Assembly: GCA_050260255.1 (NCBI GenBank)
Contig: JBLNBW010000260.1
Span: 1 to 30,205, forward strand
Length of the DNA stretch: 30,205 nucleotides
Reading direction: 5' to 3'
DNA from: JAQGMV01 sp050260255
GTDB lineage: Bacteria > Pseudomonadota > Gammaproteobacteria > Burkholderiales > SG8-41
Shown: positions 15,632 through 24,156 of the stretch, in pieces
Position numbering within the stretch: the stretch's first letter is position 1
Layout of the letters: every line of letters begins with the position of its first letter
The notes under the pieces: generated by a model
Told to the model about the DNA's origin: nothing
Seen by the model: only the letters and a program-made list of their open reading frames with translations
Databases searched by the model: none
Made by a program: the position numbers and the translations under genes

Positions 15632-16786
15632 ATGCCGCATCCTCGTTCGTGCGATCTTTTTTGCCGTGTCGTGGACAACTACGGCGACGTCGGCGTGTGC
15701 TGGCGCCTTGCGCGCGAGCTTGCCGCAGCGCCCGGCGTGGCGGTCCGGATGTGGGTAGACGATCTCGCGAGCCTGCGTATGCTCGAGCCCGGCGCAGCGC
15801 TGGATGTGCCGGTACAGTCGCTGGCGAAGATCGAGGTGCACCGCTGGTGTTCCGATTTCGACGAGGTGGTGCCGGCCGATGTCGTGGTCGAGGGGTTCGG
15901 GTCGGGGCTGCCCGATCGCTACGTCGAAGCGATGGCGGCGCGGCGACCGACGACGCTGTGGATCGTGCTCGAGTACTTGAGCGCCGAGCCCTGGGTCCGC
16001 GAGCATCACGGGCTTCCTTCTCCGCATCCGCGGCTGCCGCTGCGGCGTTACTTCTTTTTTCCCGGTTTCGAGCCGGGCACGGGCGGGTTGCTGCGCGAGC
16101 CAGACCTCTTCGCCCGGCGCGATGTCCACGACGCAGGCGCGCGCCGGCGCTATTGGAGGGACATGGGATTCGAGCCGCCGCCGGACGATTCACAAGTCAT
16201 CTGGATGTTTGCCTATCCGCATGCACCCCTGCTGCCGTTGATGGAGCATTGGTCGCGGGGGGGCGACCATTACGTCGTGGCGATTTCGATGGGGGAGCTT
16301 GCCACGGCCGCGGCGAAGCGCTTCGGGCTCGATTCCGGGACGGCGGGGACGCGCGCTGTGCGGGGGTCGCTGGAGCTCCGGATCCTGCCTTTCATTCCAC
16401 AGGAGCGGTTCGACGAGGCGCTCTGGTCGGCCGACTTTCTTTTCGTTCGGGGCGAGGATTCGTTCGTCAGAGCGCAGTGGGCGGCGCGGCCTTTCGTGTG
16501 GCACATCTACCCGCAGGAACAGCGCACGCACTGGCGCAAGCTCGAGGCGTTTCTCGACCTGTATTGCAGGGGGATGGACGAGGAGGCAGCCGGGGCGGTG
16601 CGCGGCTTGTGGCGGGCGTGGAACCAAGTCGAGCCCGCTCCGGTCACAATCGGCGCAGCGTGGAACCGCTATCGGGAAAGCTTGCCGGCGCTTCAAGCGC
16701 ATGCCGGGAATTGGGTCGGGCGGCTTCTCGAACCGGGCGAGCTTGCTGAAAATCTGGCGGAATTCTGCCGGGACAAGCTAAAATAA
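15632..16786 (+). CDS. earP: EF-P arginine rhamnosyltransferase EarP
   Basis: This 384-residue GT-B glycosyltransferase transfers rhamnose from dTDP-beta-L-rhamnose to Arg32 of elongation factor P. The opening DLFCRVVDNYGDVGVCWRLA holds Asp15 and Asp19, spaced like the catalytic Asp pair of characterised EarP proteins. FVRGEDSFVRAQWA and YPQEQRTHWRKLEAFL near 275-310 form the nucleotide-sugar site. ATG 15632 is chosen because it gives the standard family length; the upstream frame is open but unlike the family. The ribosome binding site is weak. The next gene is efp, 33 bp downstream, and that EF-P has Arg at position 32, which supports the assignment strongly. Confidence 0.96.
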   Translation: MPHPRSCDLFCRVVDNYGDVGVCWRLARELAAAPGVAVRMWVDDLASLRMLEPGAALDVPVQSLAKIEVHRWCSDFDEVVPADVVVEGFGSGLPDRYVEAMAARRPTTLWIVLEYLSAEPWVREHHGLPSPHPRLPLRRYFFFPGFEPGTGGLLREPDLFARRDVHDAGARRRYWRDMGFEPPPDDSQVIWMFAYPHAPLLPLMEHWSRGGDHYVVAISMGELATAAAKRFGLDSGTAGTRAVRGSLELRILPFIPQERFDEALWSADFLFVRGEDSFVRAQWAARPFVWHIYPQEQRTHWRKLEAFLDLYCRGMDEEAAGAVRGLWRAWNQVEPAPVTIGAAWNRYRESLPALQAHAGNWVGRLLEPGELAENLAEFCRDKLK

Positions 16787-16819
16787 GCGTTTTTCTTCAA
16801 ACATCTAGTCGGGACCGGA

Positions 16820-17380
16820 ATGAAAACGGCACAGGAAATCAGGGCTGGTAACGTGATCATGGTGGGCAAAGACCCGCTCGTGGTCCAGAAGGCGGAGTTC
16901 AGTAAGTCCGGGCGCAATGCGTCCGTAGTGAAGATGAAGCTCAAGAACCTCCTTTCCGGTTCGGCGAGCGAGACGGTGTATCGTGCCGACGAGAAGTTCG
17001 AGGTCGTGATGCTCGAGCGCAAGGAGGTGACGTACTCGTACTATTCCGACCCGTCGTACGTGTTCATGGACGAAGAGTTCAACCAGTACGAGGTGGACAA
17101 GGAGAACATGGGCGACGCGCTCAACTACCTCGAAGACGGCATGGCGTGCGAGGTGGTGATTTACAACGGCCGCCCCATCTCGGTGGAGATTCCGCAGACC
17201 CTCGTGCGCGAAATTGCCTATACCGAGCCGGCGGTGCGCGGCGATACCTCCGGCAAAGTGCTCAAGCCCGCGAAGCTCCATACCGGGTTTGAAGTGCAGG
17301 TTCCGCTGTTCTGCGCCACCGGCGACAAGATCGAGATCAACACCGAAACGGGCGAGTACCGCAGCCGCGTCAAAAGCTAA
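16820..17380 (+). CDS. efp: Translation elongation factor P
   Basis: This 186-residue three-domain EF-P relieves ribosome stalling at consecutive prolines. The loop that reaches the peptidyl-transferase centre reads SKSGRNAS with Arg32 at its tip, the residue modified by EarP. The motif TGDKIEINTETGEYRSRV near the end is the EF-P signature. It starts 33 bp after earP, with GGGACCGGA as a weak purine-rich ribosome binding site. TAAAAT at 16779-16784, at the end of earP, could be a -10 box for separate transcription, but no -35 was seen. Confidence 0.98.
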   Translation: MKTAQEIRAGNVIMVGKDPLVVQKAEFSKSGRNASVVKMKLKNLLSGSASETVYRADEKFEVVMLERKEVTYSYYSDPSYVFMDEEFNQYEVDKENMGDALNYLEDGMACEVVIYNGRPISVEIPQTLVREIAYTEPAVRGDTSGKVLKPAKLHTGFEVQVPLFCATGDKIEINTETGEYRSRVKS

Positions 17381-17404
17381 AGGATCACCGACGCCGGTCC
17401 CATC

Positions 17405-17429
17405 AAGGGCACCTCAGGGTGCCCTTTTT
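17405..17429 (+). terminator. Rho-independent terminator after efp
   Basis: A 9-bp stem, AAGGGCACC (17405-17413) / GGTGCCCTT (17418-17426), with loop TCAG and a run of T to 17429. It starts 25 bp after the efp stop codon. Confidence 0.92.
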
Positions 17430-17473
17430 GTTTGCGGGCCGCACGGCGCACGCTCCTTGCAAGGAGAGAGGGG

Positions 17474-17968
17474 ATGATGCGCTCCATACGCCATCGCTCC
17501 TGGCGCCGCGCTGCGGTGATGGCAGCCGTGCTGATCCTCGCCGCCCTTACCGTTTGGCTGTTGGCTCCGCCGACTGCCGGCGCGTACCGGGAGGGGCACG
17601 AAGCGCGCAGAACGGAGACCGGCCTTGCCTCCTTTTACGGGCGCGCTTTCGACGGCAAGAAAACGGCGAGCGGCGAGCATTTCGACAGCGACGAACTGAC
17701 CGCTGCCCATCCGAGCTACCCGCTCGGCACCCGCGTGCGCGTCACCAATCTGGAGAAAGGCGGCTCGGTCGTGGTGAGGATCACCGACCGCGGTCCGGCG
17801 CCGAAGTACCGGCGGCAGGGCGTCATCATCGATCTTTCTCGGGCAGCGGCGACGAAGCTCAACATGCGCAAGGACGGACGTGCGCGCGTCCGGCTGCAGG
17901 TCCTCGAATGGGGCGAGGATCCAAAGAAAGAAACACGAAGCGGCGAGGCGGCTGCCAGCACCGGCTGA
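17474..17968 (+). CDS. RlpA-like DPBB-domain protein (septal lytic transglycosylase family)
   Basis: This 164-residue protein has an N-terminal transmembrane or signal segment (about 13-31) followed by a double-psi beta-barrel of the RlpA family at about 50-145. Landmarks are GLASFYGRAFDGKKTASGE (50-68), TAAHPSYPLGTRVRVTNL (76-93), VRITDRGP (101-108) and IDLSRAAATKL (119-129). RlpA in some bacteria cleaves peptidoglycan strands lacking stem peptides; others lack activity. No SPOR domain is present, so septal targeting through denuded glycan is not expected. GGAG lies 8 nt before ATG 17474; the ATG at 17477 is a second option. Its end lies 9 bp from the convergent MmgE/PrpD gene. Confidence 0.88.
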   Translation: MMRSIRHRSWRRAAVMAAVLILAALTVWLLAPPTAGAYREGHEARRTETGLASFYGRAFDGKKTASGEHFDSDELTAAHPSYPLGTRVRVTNLEKGGSVVVRITDRGPAPKYRRQGVIIDLSRAAATKLNMRKDGRARVRLQVLEWGEDPKKETRSGEAAASTG

Positions 17969-17977
17969 TAGTCTTTC

Positions 17978-19366
17978 CTAGCGCTTTACGAGCAGCGCCA
18001 GGATTTCGCCGATGTCTTCACAGCGCTCGAGGCGCGTGATGCGCTCGAAAGCATTTTCCGCCTGTGTCGTGTCGAGCGATGCGTGCCGCGCGCAATCGAT
18101 GAACTTGCCGTGCAGATCGTCCCACGTGAGCTCGCGCTCGGGGTGTCCGGGGGCGCGATCGATACGGACGCTGCCGCTTCGCCCATCCACGGTACGCGCC
18201 TCCACCTCCACATAGCCGCGGCTGCCCGAGCTGCGCGTGTGGAGGAGCGGATCGTTGTCGGCACAGCGCGGGTCCTCGTATGCCTTCACGACGCCGAGCA
18301 GCCGGCGGATTTCCGGACGGTTCACCGCTTCGTCGCTGAAGCTCCACAGATTGTATTCGCCGTCGAGCACGCCGGCGGCCAGCGAATACTGAAGACTGAA
18401 CTTGCCTTCGAGACCGGTCCTGGGCTCGGGATAGATCAGCACGTGCATGCCGCCCGGCGGCATGCGGCATTCGAGCGAAGCGAGCGTGTCTGCCGTGAAA
18501 CCCAGCGTGCGCCGCAGCTGCAGCACGCCATCCATCCCGCGGTGCGAGGCGTAGCAGCAGGGGAAACGCTTCAGCGCAATGCCGGGCTCGACGATGACCC
18601 AAGGTTTGCCGAGCGCGCGGGCGGCCGCTTCAGGATCGGATTCCGCGACGCCGTACGTTTCGAAAAATCCCGCTTTCGCTTCGAGCACGTCGGGCGCCGC
18701 GGTAAAGCCCGATCGGGCCAGCGTCGTGGCCGTGAGCGCGCTGCGGGCGGCCCAGCCGGTGTGCAGCGGCTTGGTCATCGTGCCGAAATTGCGTCGCAGC
18801 CCGCTAGCTGTCGACGATGCGATGCCCAAAGCCGTGCGCGTCGTATCGACATCGAGCGCGTGCAGCTTGCACATCGCTCCCATCGCCGAAAACAGGCCGA
18901 GTGTCCCCGTGCCGTGGTAGCCGCGATTGTAGTGGCCTACGGTCATCGCCTGACCGATGCGCGCGCCGACTTCGATACCGACGACATACGCCTCGATCAA
19001 TCGCTTTCCGCCGAGCCGCTGGCCGTCTGCGCTCGCGAGCAGCGCGGCGAGTATAACGGCGCTGGGATGCGCCGGCATCATCGACAGCACATCGTCGAAA
19101 TCGAGCGAGTGGCCGAAGGTGCCGTTCACCAGAGCCGCCGTCTCGCGGCTTGCGGTGAGCCCGGTGCCCAGCACGGGCGTGCGTCCCGTGTCGCCCGACT
19201 CGCGGATGTAACGCGCAAGCGGCTGTGCAACTTCGCTGCCTGCGCCGGCGAGTATCGCGGCAAACGTATCGGCGATGACTTTCTTGGCCTTCTCCGGCGC
19301 CTCGGCCGGCATGTCGTTCAGCGTGCTGCGCGCGATGAATCGCGCGACCGTTTCAGTAAGTCCCAT
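17978..19366 (-). CDS. MmgE/PrpD family protein (second paralogue of the operon)
   Basis: This 462-residue protein belongs to the MmgE/PrpD fold, which includes 2-methylcitrate dehydratase, cis-aconitate decarboxylase and iminodisuccinate epimerase. Visible landmarks are ADTFAAILAG near the start, NGTFGHSLDFDDV with the family His and Asp residues, HPSAVILAALLA, YHGTGTLG, and LKRFPCCYASHRGMDG. The substrate cannot be read from sequence. ATG 19366 gives the usual MGLTETVARF opening; a TTG at 19387 that overlaps the preceding stop (TTGA) would add seven residues. It is the last gene of the prpF-mmgE-bug-mmgE operon and differs clearly from the other MmgE/PrpD copy. Confidence 0.88.
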   Translation of the reverse strand: MGLTETVARFIARSTLNDMPAEAPEKAKKVIADTFAAILAGAGSEVAQPLARYIRESGDTGRTPVLGTGLTASRETAALVNGTFGHSLDFDDVLSMMPAHPSAVILAALLASADGQRLGGKRLIEAYVVGIEVGARIGQAMTVGHYNRGYHGTGTLGLFSAMGAMCKLHALDVDTTRTALGIASSTASGLRRNFGTMTKPLHTGWAARSALTATTLARSGFTAAPDVLEAKAGFFETYGVAESDPEAAARALGKPWVIVEPGIALKRFPCCYASHRGMDGVLQLRRTLGFTADTLASLECRMPPGGMHVLIYPEPRTGLEGKFSLQYSLAAGVLDGEYNLWSFSDEAVNRPEIRRLLGVVKAYEDPRCADNDPLLHTRSSGSRGYVEVEARTVDGRSGSVRIDRAPGHPERELTWDDLHGKFIDCARHASLDTTQAENAFERITRLERCEDIGEILALLVKR

Positions 19367-19383
19367 GATGCGTGCGTTCGTAT

Positions 19384-20352
19384 TCAATCCGCGGTGAGCG
19401 ATGCGCTTTTCACGAGCTTCGCGTACTTAGCGATCTCGTCGTTGAGGAAACGTCCGAACTCTCCCGATGTGCCGCCGACGACTTCCACGCCCTGGGCCTC
19501 CAGGCGCGCGCGCGTCTCGGGAACGTGCACGATGCGGTTGATCTCGGTGTTGAGCCGCTGGACGATGTCCTGCGGGGTCCCGGCCGGTGCGAGCACCGCA
19601 TGCCATGCCACCAGCGTATAACCCGCCACTGTCTCGGCAATAGTCGGAAGATCCGGAGCGGCGGCGCTCCGCTTCGCGCTCGTCACGCCCAGCGCTCTCA
19701 GCTTGCCGGTCTTCACCAGCGGCAGTGCGCTCGGCAGGCTGCTGAAGTACATCGTGACCTGCCCGCCGAGCAGGTCCGTGATTGCCGGGCCGCCGCCGCG
19801 ATACGGCACATGAACGAGCTTCACGCCGGTCATCAGCTGGAAGAGCTCGCCGGATAGATGATTCGAGCTTGCCGTGCCGGCCGACGCGTACGTGAGCTCG
19901 CCCGGCTTCGCTTTGGCAAGCGCGATCAGCGCTTTTGCGGATTGAACCGGCAGCGAGGGATGGACGACCAGCACGTTGGCCGAAGTGCCGACGAGAACGA
20001 CCGGGACGAAATCGCGCCGCACGTCGTAAGCGAGCTTGGGATAGAGGCTGACGTTGACCGCGTTAGCGGCCGTACCCATCAGCAGCGTGTAGCCGTCCGA
20101 CGCTGCTTTCGCAGCGAGCTCGGACCCGATGTTGGTCGCGCCGCCCGCGCGATTGTCCACCAGCACCGATTGCGACCACGCTTCCCCGAGCTTCTGGCCT
20201 ATCGTGCGCGCGACGAAATCCACCGCCCCGCCGGGCGCGTAAGGTACGAGGACGCGTATCGGTCGAGCGGGGTAGGTCTGCGCCGGTGCAGGCGCGGCGT
20301 GCGCCGTCGCAAGGGACGCGGCGATGGCGAACAGCAACGTATGGCGCTTCAT
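19384..20352 (-). CDS. Bug-family (TctC-like) periplasmic substrate-binding protein
   Basis: This 322-residue exported protein has a signal peptide (hydrophobic about 5-20, likely cleavage near AQ at 24-25). The mature part starts YPARPIRVLVPYAPGGAVDFVAR, the Bug/TctC signature, followed by VDNRAGGATNIGSELAA and SDGYTLLMG. Asp in the first loop (GGAVDF) and the second loop bind carboxylates in characterised Bug proteins. No TctA or TctB permease gene is adjacent; orphan Bug receptors are common in Burkholderiales. Its start overlaps the preceding mmgE stop (ATGA), so it probably binds the acid that the operon enzymes convert. Confidence 0.93.
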   Translation of the reverse strand: MKRHTLLFAIAASLATAHAAPAPAQTYPARPIRVLVPYAPGGAVDFVARTIGQKLGEAWSQSVLVDNRAGGATNIGSELAAKAASDGYTLLMGTAANAVNVSLYPKLAYDVRRDFVPVVLVGTSANVLVVHPSLPVQSAKALIALAKAKPGELTYASAGTASSNHLSGELFQLMTGVKLVHVPYRGGGPAITDLLGGQVTMYFSSLPSALPLVKTGKLRALGVTSAKRSAAAPDLPTIAETVAGYTLVAWHAVLAPAGTPQDIVQRLNTEINRIVHVPETRARLEAQGVEVVGGTSGEFGRFLNDEIAKYAKLVKSASLTAD

Positions 20353-21698
20353 GGCGTGCGCAGGAGACCGGTGAGTTCATCGATGCGCGGCAGCTCATCG
20401 AGACGATGCACGCAGGCCACGATGTCCTGCGCCCGGGTGCTGCCGAGTGCATCGGACGCGTTGGCGAGGAATTTGCGCGTGATCGTCGCGTCGTCCATGG
20501 GCCGCGTGACGTCGCCGAGCGGTACGGCTTGAAAAGCCTGAAGGACATTTCCGTCGCTCAGCGTGACTCGCAATGCAGCAGGACGCCCGTTCGGATAGCC
20601 GGTGTCGTATTCCTCGCTTGCATCGACCCGGATGCGCGCGACGAGCTGCGACACGTCTTCATCGCGCCAGCGCCCCGACTCGAACTGCGCGGCCGTAATC
20701 TTCCCGTCGATCAGCGCCATGGCCACGCACACGGGCAGGCTGTGGTCGGCCGTCTCGCGGTTTTTCGGTGCGAACTTGGCCGGGTCGGCCGTGCGCTTGA
20801 TCGTGATCGGCCTCACCGACACCTCGACCGCTTGGATGCGTGCAGCGCCGCCGATCTGTTGGTGCAGACCGATGGCGAGCTCGACCGGCGTCTGCAGCTC
20901 GAACTGAATCGGAAACTGCTTGTAGCTCACGCGCACTATCATCATCGTGGCGTCGGCGCGATCGAGCGCGTCGGCATCGACGCTGCCTTTGAGAGGACCT
21001 TCGTTCGCGAGCCAGTCGATGAAGGCGGTCGGTCCGGTATAGCCTTGCTCGGCAAGGCGCACGGCAAGGACCGCATCCATACCAGCCCATGGATAACCGA
21101 TCGCTTTCGCCATGCTGAGCCCGCCTTTGGAAAGCGCGTGCACGGTGAACTGCCGGCAGCCACCGAGCGCGGCCGCTTGCTCCATCACATGCCGCGACAG
21201 TCCCCACGCTTTCGCGATGATGAGCGGCGCGACCATGCCGCCGGCGGTGACATGATGCATCCCCATCTGCTGCAGCGACAGCGCGTGGGCAAGTCGCATC
21301 TGCGCTTCGTAACCGGCGACGATTGCTTCGATCAGCCGTTTGCCGCTCTGCTGTGCCTGCTCCACGGATGCGAGAGCGATCGGCACATTTTCAGCGGGAT
21401 GGCACACGTCGCGTGCGCTGTACACGTCCATCATGTCGAGATAACGGACCAGGATGCCGTTCAGCAGGATGGCGTGCTCCAGGCTAGCGGGTTGCGCCTC
21501 GCCGATCACGGTTGCGGCCGGCGCACCGCGGGCAAGCGCACGCGCGGCAATCGCGGCAGGCTCGCATCCTATGGCGGCAATGGCGCAGCCCAGCGCGTCG
21601 AGCAGGGCGCGCTTCGCGGCAGCGACGGCGGATGGGGTGAGCGATTCGCAGCGTATGCTGTCGAGATGTGCGACCAGGCGGTTCAGCAGCGTCGACAT
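20349..21698 (-). CDS. MmgE/PrpD family protein (first paralogue of the operon)
   Basis: This 449-residue protein of the MmgE/PrpD family has LLDALGCAIAA near the start, a loop reading LVRYLDMMDVYSARDVCHPAENVPIALA, the middle segment GGCRQFTVHALSKGG and VSYKQFPIQFELQTPVE, typical of the two-domain fold. The catalytic loop differs from the second paralogue (RYLDMMD against HSLDFDD), suggesting a different reaction or substrate. ATG 21698 is chosen from the family opening; a longer upstream frame overlaps the PrpF gene and is not conserved. It starts 5 bp after the PrpF-like gene and overlaps the Bug gene by 4 bp. Confidence 0.88.
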   Translation of the reverse strand: MSTLLNRLVAHLDSIRCESLTPSAVAAAKRALLDALGCAIAAIGCEPAAIAARALARGAPAATVIGEAQPASLEHAILLNGILVRYLDMMDVYSARDVCHPAENVPIALASVEQAQQSGKRLIEAIVAGYEAQMRLAHALSLQQMGMHHVTAGGMVAPLIIAKAWGLSRHVMEQAAALGGCRQFTVHALSKGGLSMAKAIGYPWAGMDAVLAVRLAEQGYTGPTAFIDWLANEGPLKGSVDADALDRADATMMIVRVSYKQFPIQFELQTPVELAIGLHQQIGGAARIQAVEVSVRPITIKRTADPAKFAPKNRETADHSLPVCVAMALIDGKITAAQFESGRWRDEDVSQLVARIRVDASEEYDTGYPNGRPAALRVTLSDGNVLQAFQAVPLGDVTRPMDDATITRKFLANASDALGSTRAQDIVACVHRLDELPRIDELTGLLRTP

Positions 21699-21703
21699 GG
21701 GCG

Positions 21704-22852
21704 TCACGCGAGCACGGTGTGCCGCACGTACACGGTGCCGTCCATGATGCGGCGGGCGGTGCGTGAATAAGATGCTTCGGCGATTGCGCCATCCGCGCTC
21801 AGCGCAACGCGCACCGGAAAAACGCCGGTGGGATGGCCGATGCGCACGATGCCGTCGTCGTAACGGCGCGCGACTTCGTGTACGACGGTTCCCGGGATGT
21901 AGGCCGCGACCGCTGTGCACACGGCGCCGGTTGCCGCGAACGCTTTGTGCAGCCGCGGCGGGGGCCCGCCGACTCGACGCGCGACGAAGCTCACTTCATC
22001 GGCGCGCACCGGCTGCTTCGTCATGAAGTCGGTGTATTGCTGCGGCGGCAGCAAGGACACGGGATGGGGCAGACGCGACTCCAAGGGCAGCCCGATGTGT
22101 CGAGCGCCGGCGTTGCGTATGGCCCAGAATCGCTCGAGGATTTCCGGCGTGAACTCGTCGGGGCTCTCGGTTCCCCTGATGCCGGCGTCCGCGGCATGGA
22201 AGTACATGGTCGCTTTGGCAACATCGACGAAAGAGACGGTAATGGTCCTGCCGAGCTCCGGCACATAGAGTTGGTCGCGCGGATTTCCACTGGGAAGCAG
22301 CTTGCCCGTGCTGGCGCCGCGCGTGTTGGCGAAGTCGAGGCGGATCTCGGCGCCGGTGCCGGGCACGCCGGCAATCGCATATTGGCCCTCGACAGCGGCG
22401 GAGCCCGCATCGACCGGCACATATGAAACGAGGAGCTGCTTCGTATTCGTGTTGTAGATGCGCACGCGGGTTATCGGTGCGACCGGCGGCACCAACCCTT
22501 CTTCGATGGCGAATACGCCGACGGCCGCGGAAAGGTTGCCGCAATTGGCGGAATACGAAACATAGGGCAGGTCTATGCCGACCTGGCCGAAGGTGTACGT
22601 GACGTCGGCGGCCGGATCCCTGCTCTTGCCTATGATGACGATCTTGCTCGTCAGATTGTCGGCGCCGCCCAGGCCGTCGATCTGCCGCGGATCGGGGCTG
22701 CCCATGATGGCGAGCAGCGCACGGTCGCGCGCTTCGCGTTCGATGGGCAGATCGTCTTCGTGGAAGAACACGCCTTTGCTGGTGCCGCCGCGCATGATGA
22801 CGCAGCGCACGGGCGTTTGATTGACGTGGGGACGAGAGCGTCGCGAGTCCAT
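21704..22852 (-). CDS. PrpF-family isomerase/tautomerase
   Basis: This 382-residue protein of the PrpF family has a diaminopimelate-epimerase-like fold. It carries the opening CVIMRGGTSKGVFF (17-30), GLGGADNLTSKIVII (60-74, with Lys70 at the position of the catalytic Lys in PrpF) and SANCGNLSAAVG (101-112, Cys104). Known members are 2-methylaconitate isomerase (PrpF) and 4-oxalomesaconate tautomerase (GalD). No acnD, prpC or gal genes are nearby, so neither pathway is supported. ATG 22852 yields the standard length. It is the first gene of the operon; the upstream divergent gap should hold its promoter. Confidence 0.9.
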   Translation of the reverse strand: MDSRRSRPHVNQTPVRCVIMRGGTSKGVFFHEDDLPIEREARDRALLAIMGSPDPRQIDGLGGADNLTSKIVIIGKSRDPAADVTYTFGQVGIDLPYVSYSANCGNLSAAVGVFAIEEGLVPPVAPITRVRIYNTNTKQLLVSYVPVDAGSAAVEGQYAIAGVPGTGAEIRLDFANTRGASTGKLLPSGNPRDQLYVPELGRTITVSFVDVAKATMYFHAADAGIRGTESPDEFTPEILERFWAIRNAGARHIGLPLESRLPHPVSLLPPQQYTDFMTKQPVRADEVSFVARRVGGPPPRLHKAFAATGAVCTAVAAYIPGTVVHEVARRYDDGIVRIGHPTGVFPVRVALSADGAIAEASYSRTARRIMDGTVYVRHTVLA

Positions 22853-23162
22853 GGTGCGCAAGTGGAATGGGAACGACGTCGGACCATAGCACAAAAGGAC
22901 CGCACGCAGACTCACGCTTCCAGCATGCGGAAATGCGCGGCGCTCTGGCGTGCCGCTCGCTGTAAAATCGGGCCGCAAGGCGAAAGAAGGTCCCACGGCC
23001 ATGAGCGCGACGCAGCAACGGTGGCTCCGCAACGCCGCACGGTGTGACACGCCAACGCTTCGTGAGGCGTGCAATGAGCGCGCGGCGGGCGGTACGCGAG
23101 CTCCGCGTTGGTGGAGCAGGGCGATGGGTTGGCGAACACGGCGCCCGCAAGTACCTCAGCAC
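22853..23162. other. Divergent intergenic region, 310 bp
   Basis: This gap separates the PrpF operon (-) from the ClpP-fold lipoprotein gene (+). A -10-like TAAAAT occurs at 22963-22968 (+), about 195 bp before the chosen plus-strand start, with no good -35. The plus-strand frame is open from 22950, but the translation before 23163 is Arg/Trp-rich and unlike the family. No regulator site, RNA gene or hairpin stood out. Confidence 0.5.
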
Positions 23163-23960
23163 ATGGCGACAGCAATGCAGCGTCTGCGTTTTGCCGTCTG
23201 CATACTCGTTGCGCCGGCGTGTGTTGCCGCGTGTGCGCAGGACACCGTTGTCGCCCCCAAGCCCGCCGTGGCGGGGCAGCGCGTCGTCGGCATCGCATTC
23301 AGCGGGCCTATCAGGATGATCGACGTGGACCGGCTGCGGCAGGCCATCGCATTGGCCGGCGAAGAACCCATACCGGCGCGGCTCATCGTTTTCTTCGACA
23401 GCAGCGGCGGTGACGGGATCGCAGCGATGCAGATAGGACGCATGCTGCGTCACGCGAAGGCGCATGTTTTCGTCGTGAAGCGATGCGCGAGCGCATGCAT
23501 ATTTGCGTACGTGGGCGGCGTGTATCGCGACGCACTGCCGGGAACGCTCGGCATACACCGCGGGCGGGTGACGGCGACGCTGGAGCAGGGCAAGGTCGTG
23601 GATGTCGACCCGGGCGCAAGCCCGGTGGCCAGAATGTTCTTGAGCGATGCCGAGGCGCAGGTGCAGGAACACCTGTTCGAAATGGGCGCACCGCCGGCAT
23701 TGTTCGATGCCATGCAGGCCGTCGGTCCGCGCGACATGCGATGGCTGAGCGCACAGGACGCCGCTCAGCTCGGGCTGGTCGGTTTCGACCCGTCTTACCT
23801 CGCCGAGCGCGCACATGAGATGCAGGCGCGGTACGGCATGCCCGAGGACGAGCTGGTGCGGCGTACGGCGACCGTGCTCCCGCAGTGCGCCGATTCCGCC
23901 GCACGGCACGCCGCGTTCATTGCGTGCTACCGCAGGCAGCTTCTTTCGCCGCATCAGTAG
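23163..23960 (+). CDS. ClpP-fold periplasmic lipoprotein (COG3904-like)
   Basis: This 265-residue protein starts with a lipoprotein signal ending VAAC, so Cys24 is the probable lipidation site. The mature part has the crotonase/ClpP-type fold: strand VVGIAFSGPI (41-50), LIVFFDSSGGDGIAAMQIGRML as the glycine-rich oxyanion region (about 74-95), the nucleophile Ser110 in CASACIFAY, and His132 in GIHRG. This Ser/His spacing matches ClpP-like periplasmic proteins of unknown function. Cys108 and Cys112 flank the serine, and two more Cys lie near the end (CADS, IACYR), so disulfides are likely. Whether it is an active protease is unknown. It faces away from the PrpF operon and precedes parE by 196 bp. 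Confidence 0.75.
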   Translation: MATAMQRLRFAVCILVAPACVAACAQDTVVAPKPAVAGQRVVGIAFSGPIRMIDVDRLRQAIALAGEEPIPARLIVFFDSSGGDGIAAMQIGRMLRHAKAHVFVVKRCASACIFAYVGGVYRDALPGTLGIHRGRVTATLEQGKVVDVDPGASPVARMFLSDAEAQVQEHLFEMGAPPALFDAMQAVGPRDMRWLSAQDAAQLGLVGFDPSYLAERAHEMQARYGMPEDELVRRTATVLPQCADSAARHAAFIACYRRQLLSPHQ

Positions 23961-24156
23961 GCGGCTCCTCCACGGCGTACGCTGGCGTCAAGATCCGCAA
24001 AAAATCTCACCCACGCCGAACAATTCCACTGAATCAATGGTCTTAGCGCTGGCGCGGAAGGGCCTAATGCGCGTGTTCCACGGGCGGCGCTAGTTTAAAA
24101 TGCGCGCTTTGCGCTCCACCGCGCGATATTCCGGCATTACGGATCAACAACTGATA

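Noticed and set aside
18083..19621. A 512-codon plus-strand frame opposite the MmgE/PrpD gene
   Set aside because: It is antisense to conserved family motifs and has an Arg/His-rich composition typical of shadow frames.
22963..22968. TAAAAT boxes as firm promoters (also at 10102, 16779 and 24096)
   Set aside because: Each resembles a -10 element, but no convincing -35 lies 16-18 bp upstream, so they are only mentioned in the entries.
22950..23162. Longer N-terminus for the ClpP-fold protein
   Set aside because: The extra 71 residues are Arg/Trp-rich, unlike the family, and would bury the lipoprotein signal inside the chain.
21996..23954. A 652-codon minus-strand frame across the PrpF gene and the ClpP-fold gene
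   Set aside because: It crosses two well-supported genes in other frames, is Arg/Ala-rich and shows no motif or ribosome binding site.
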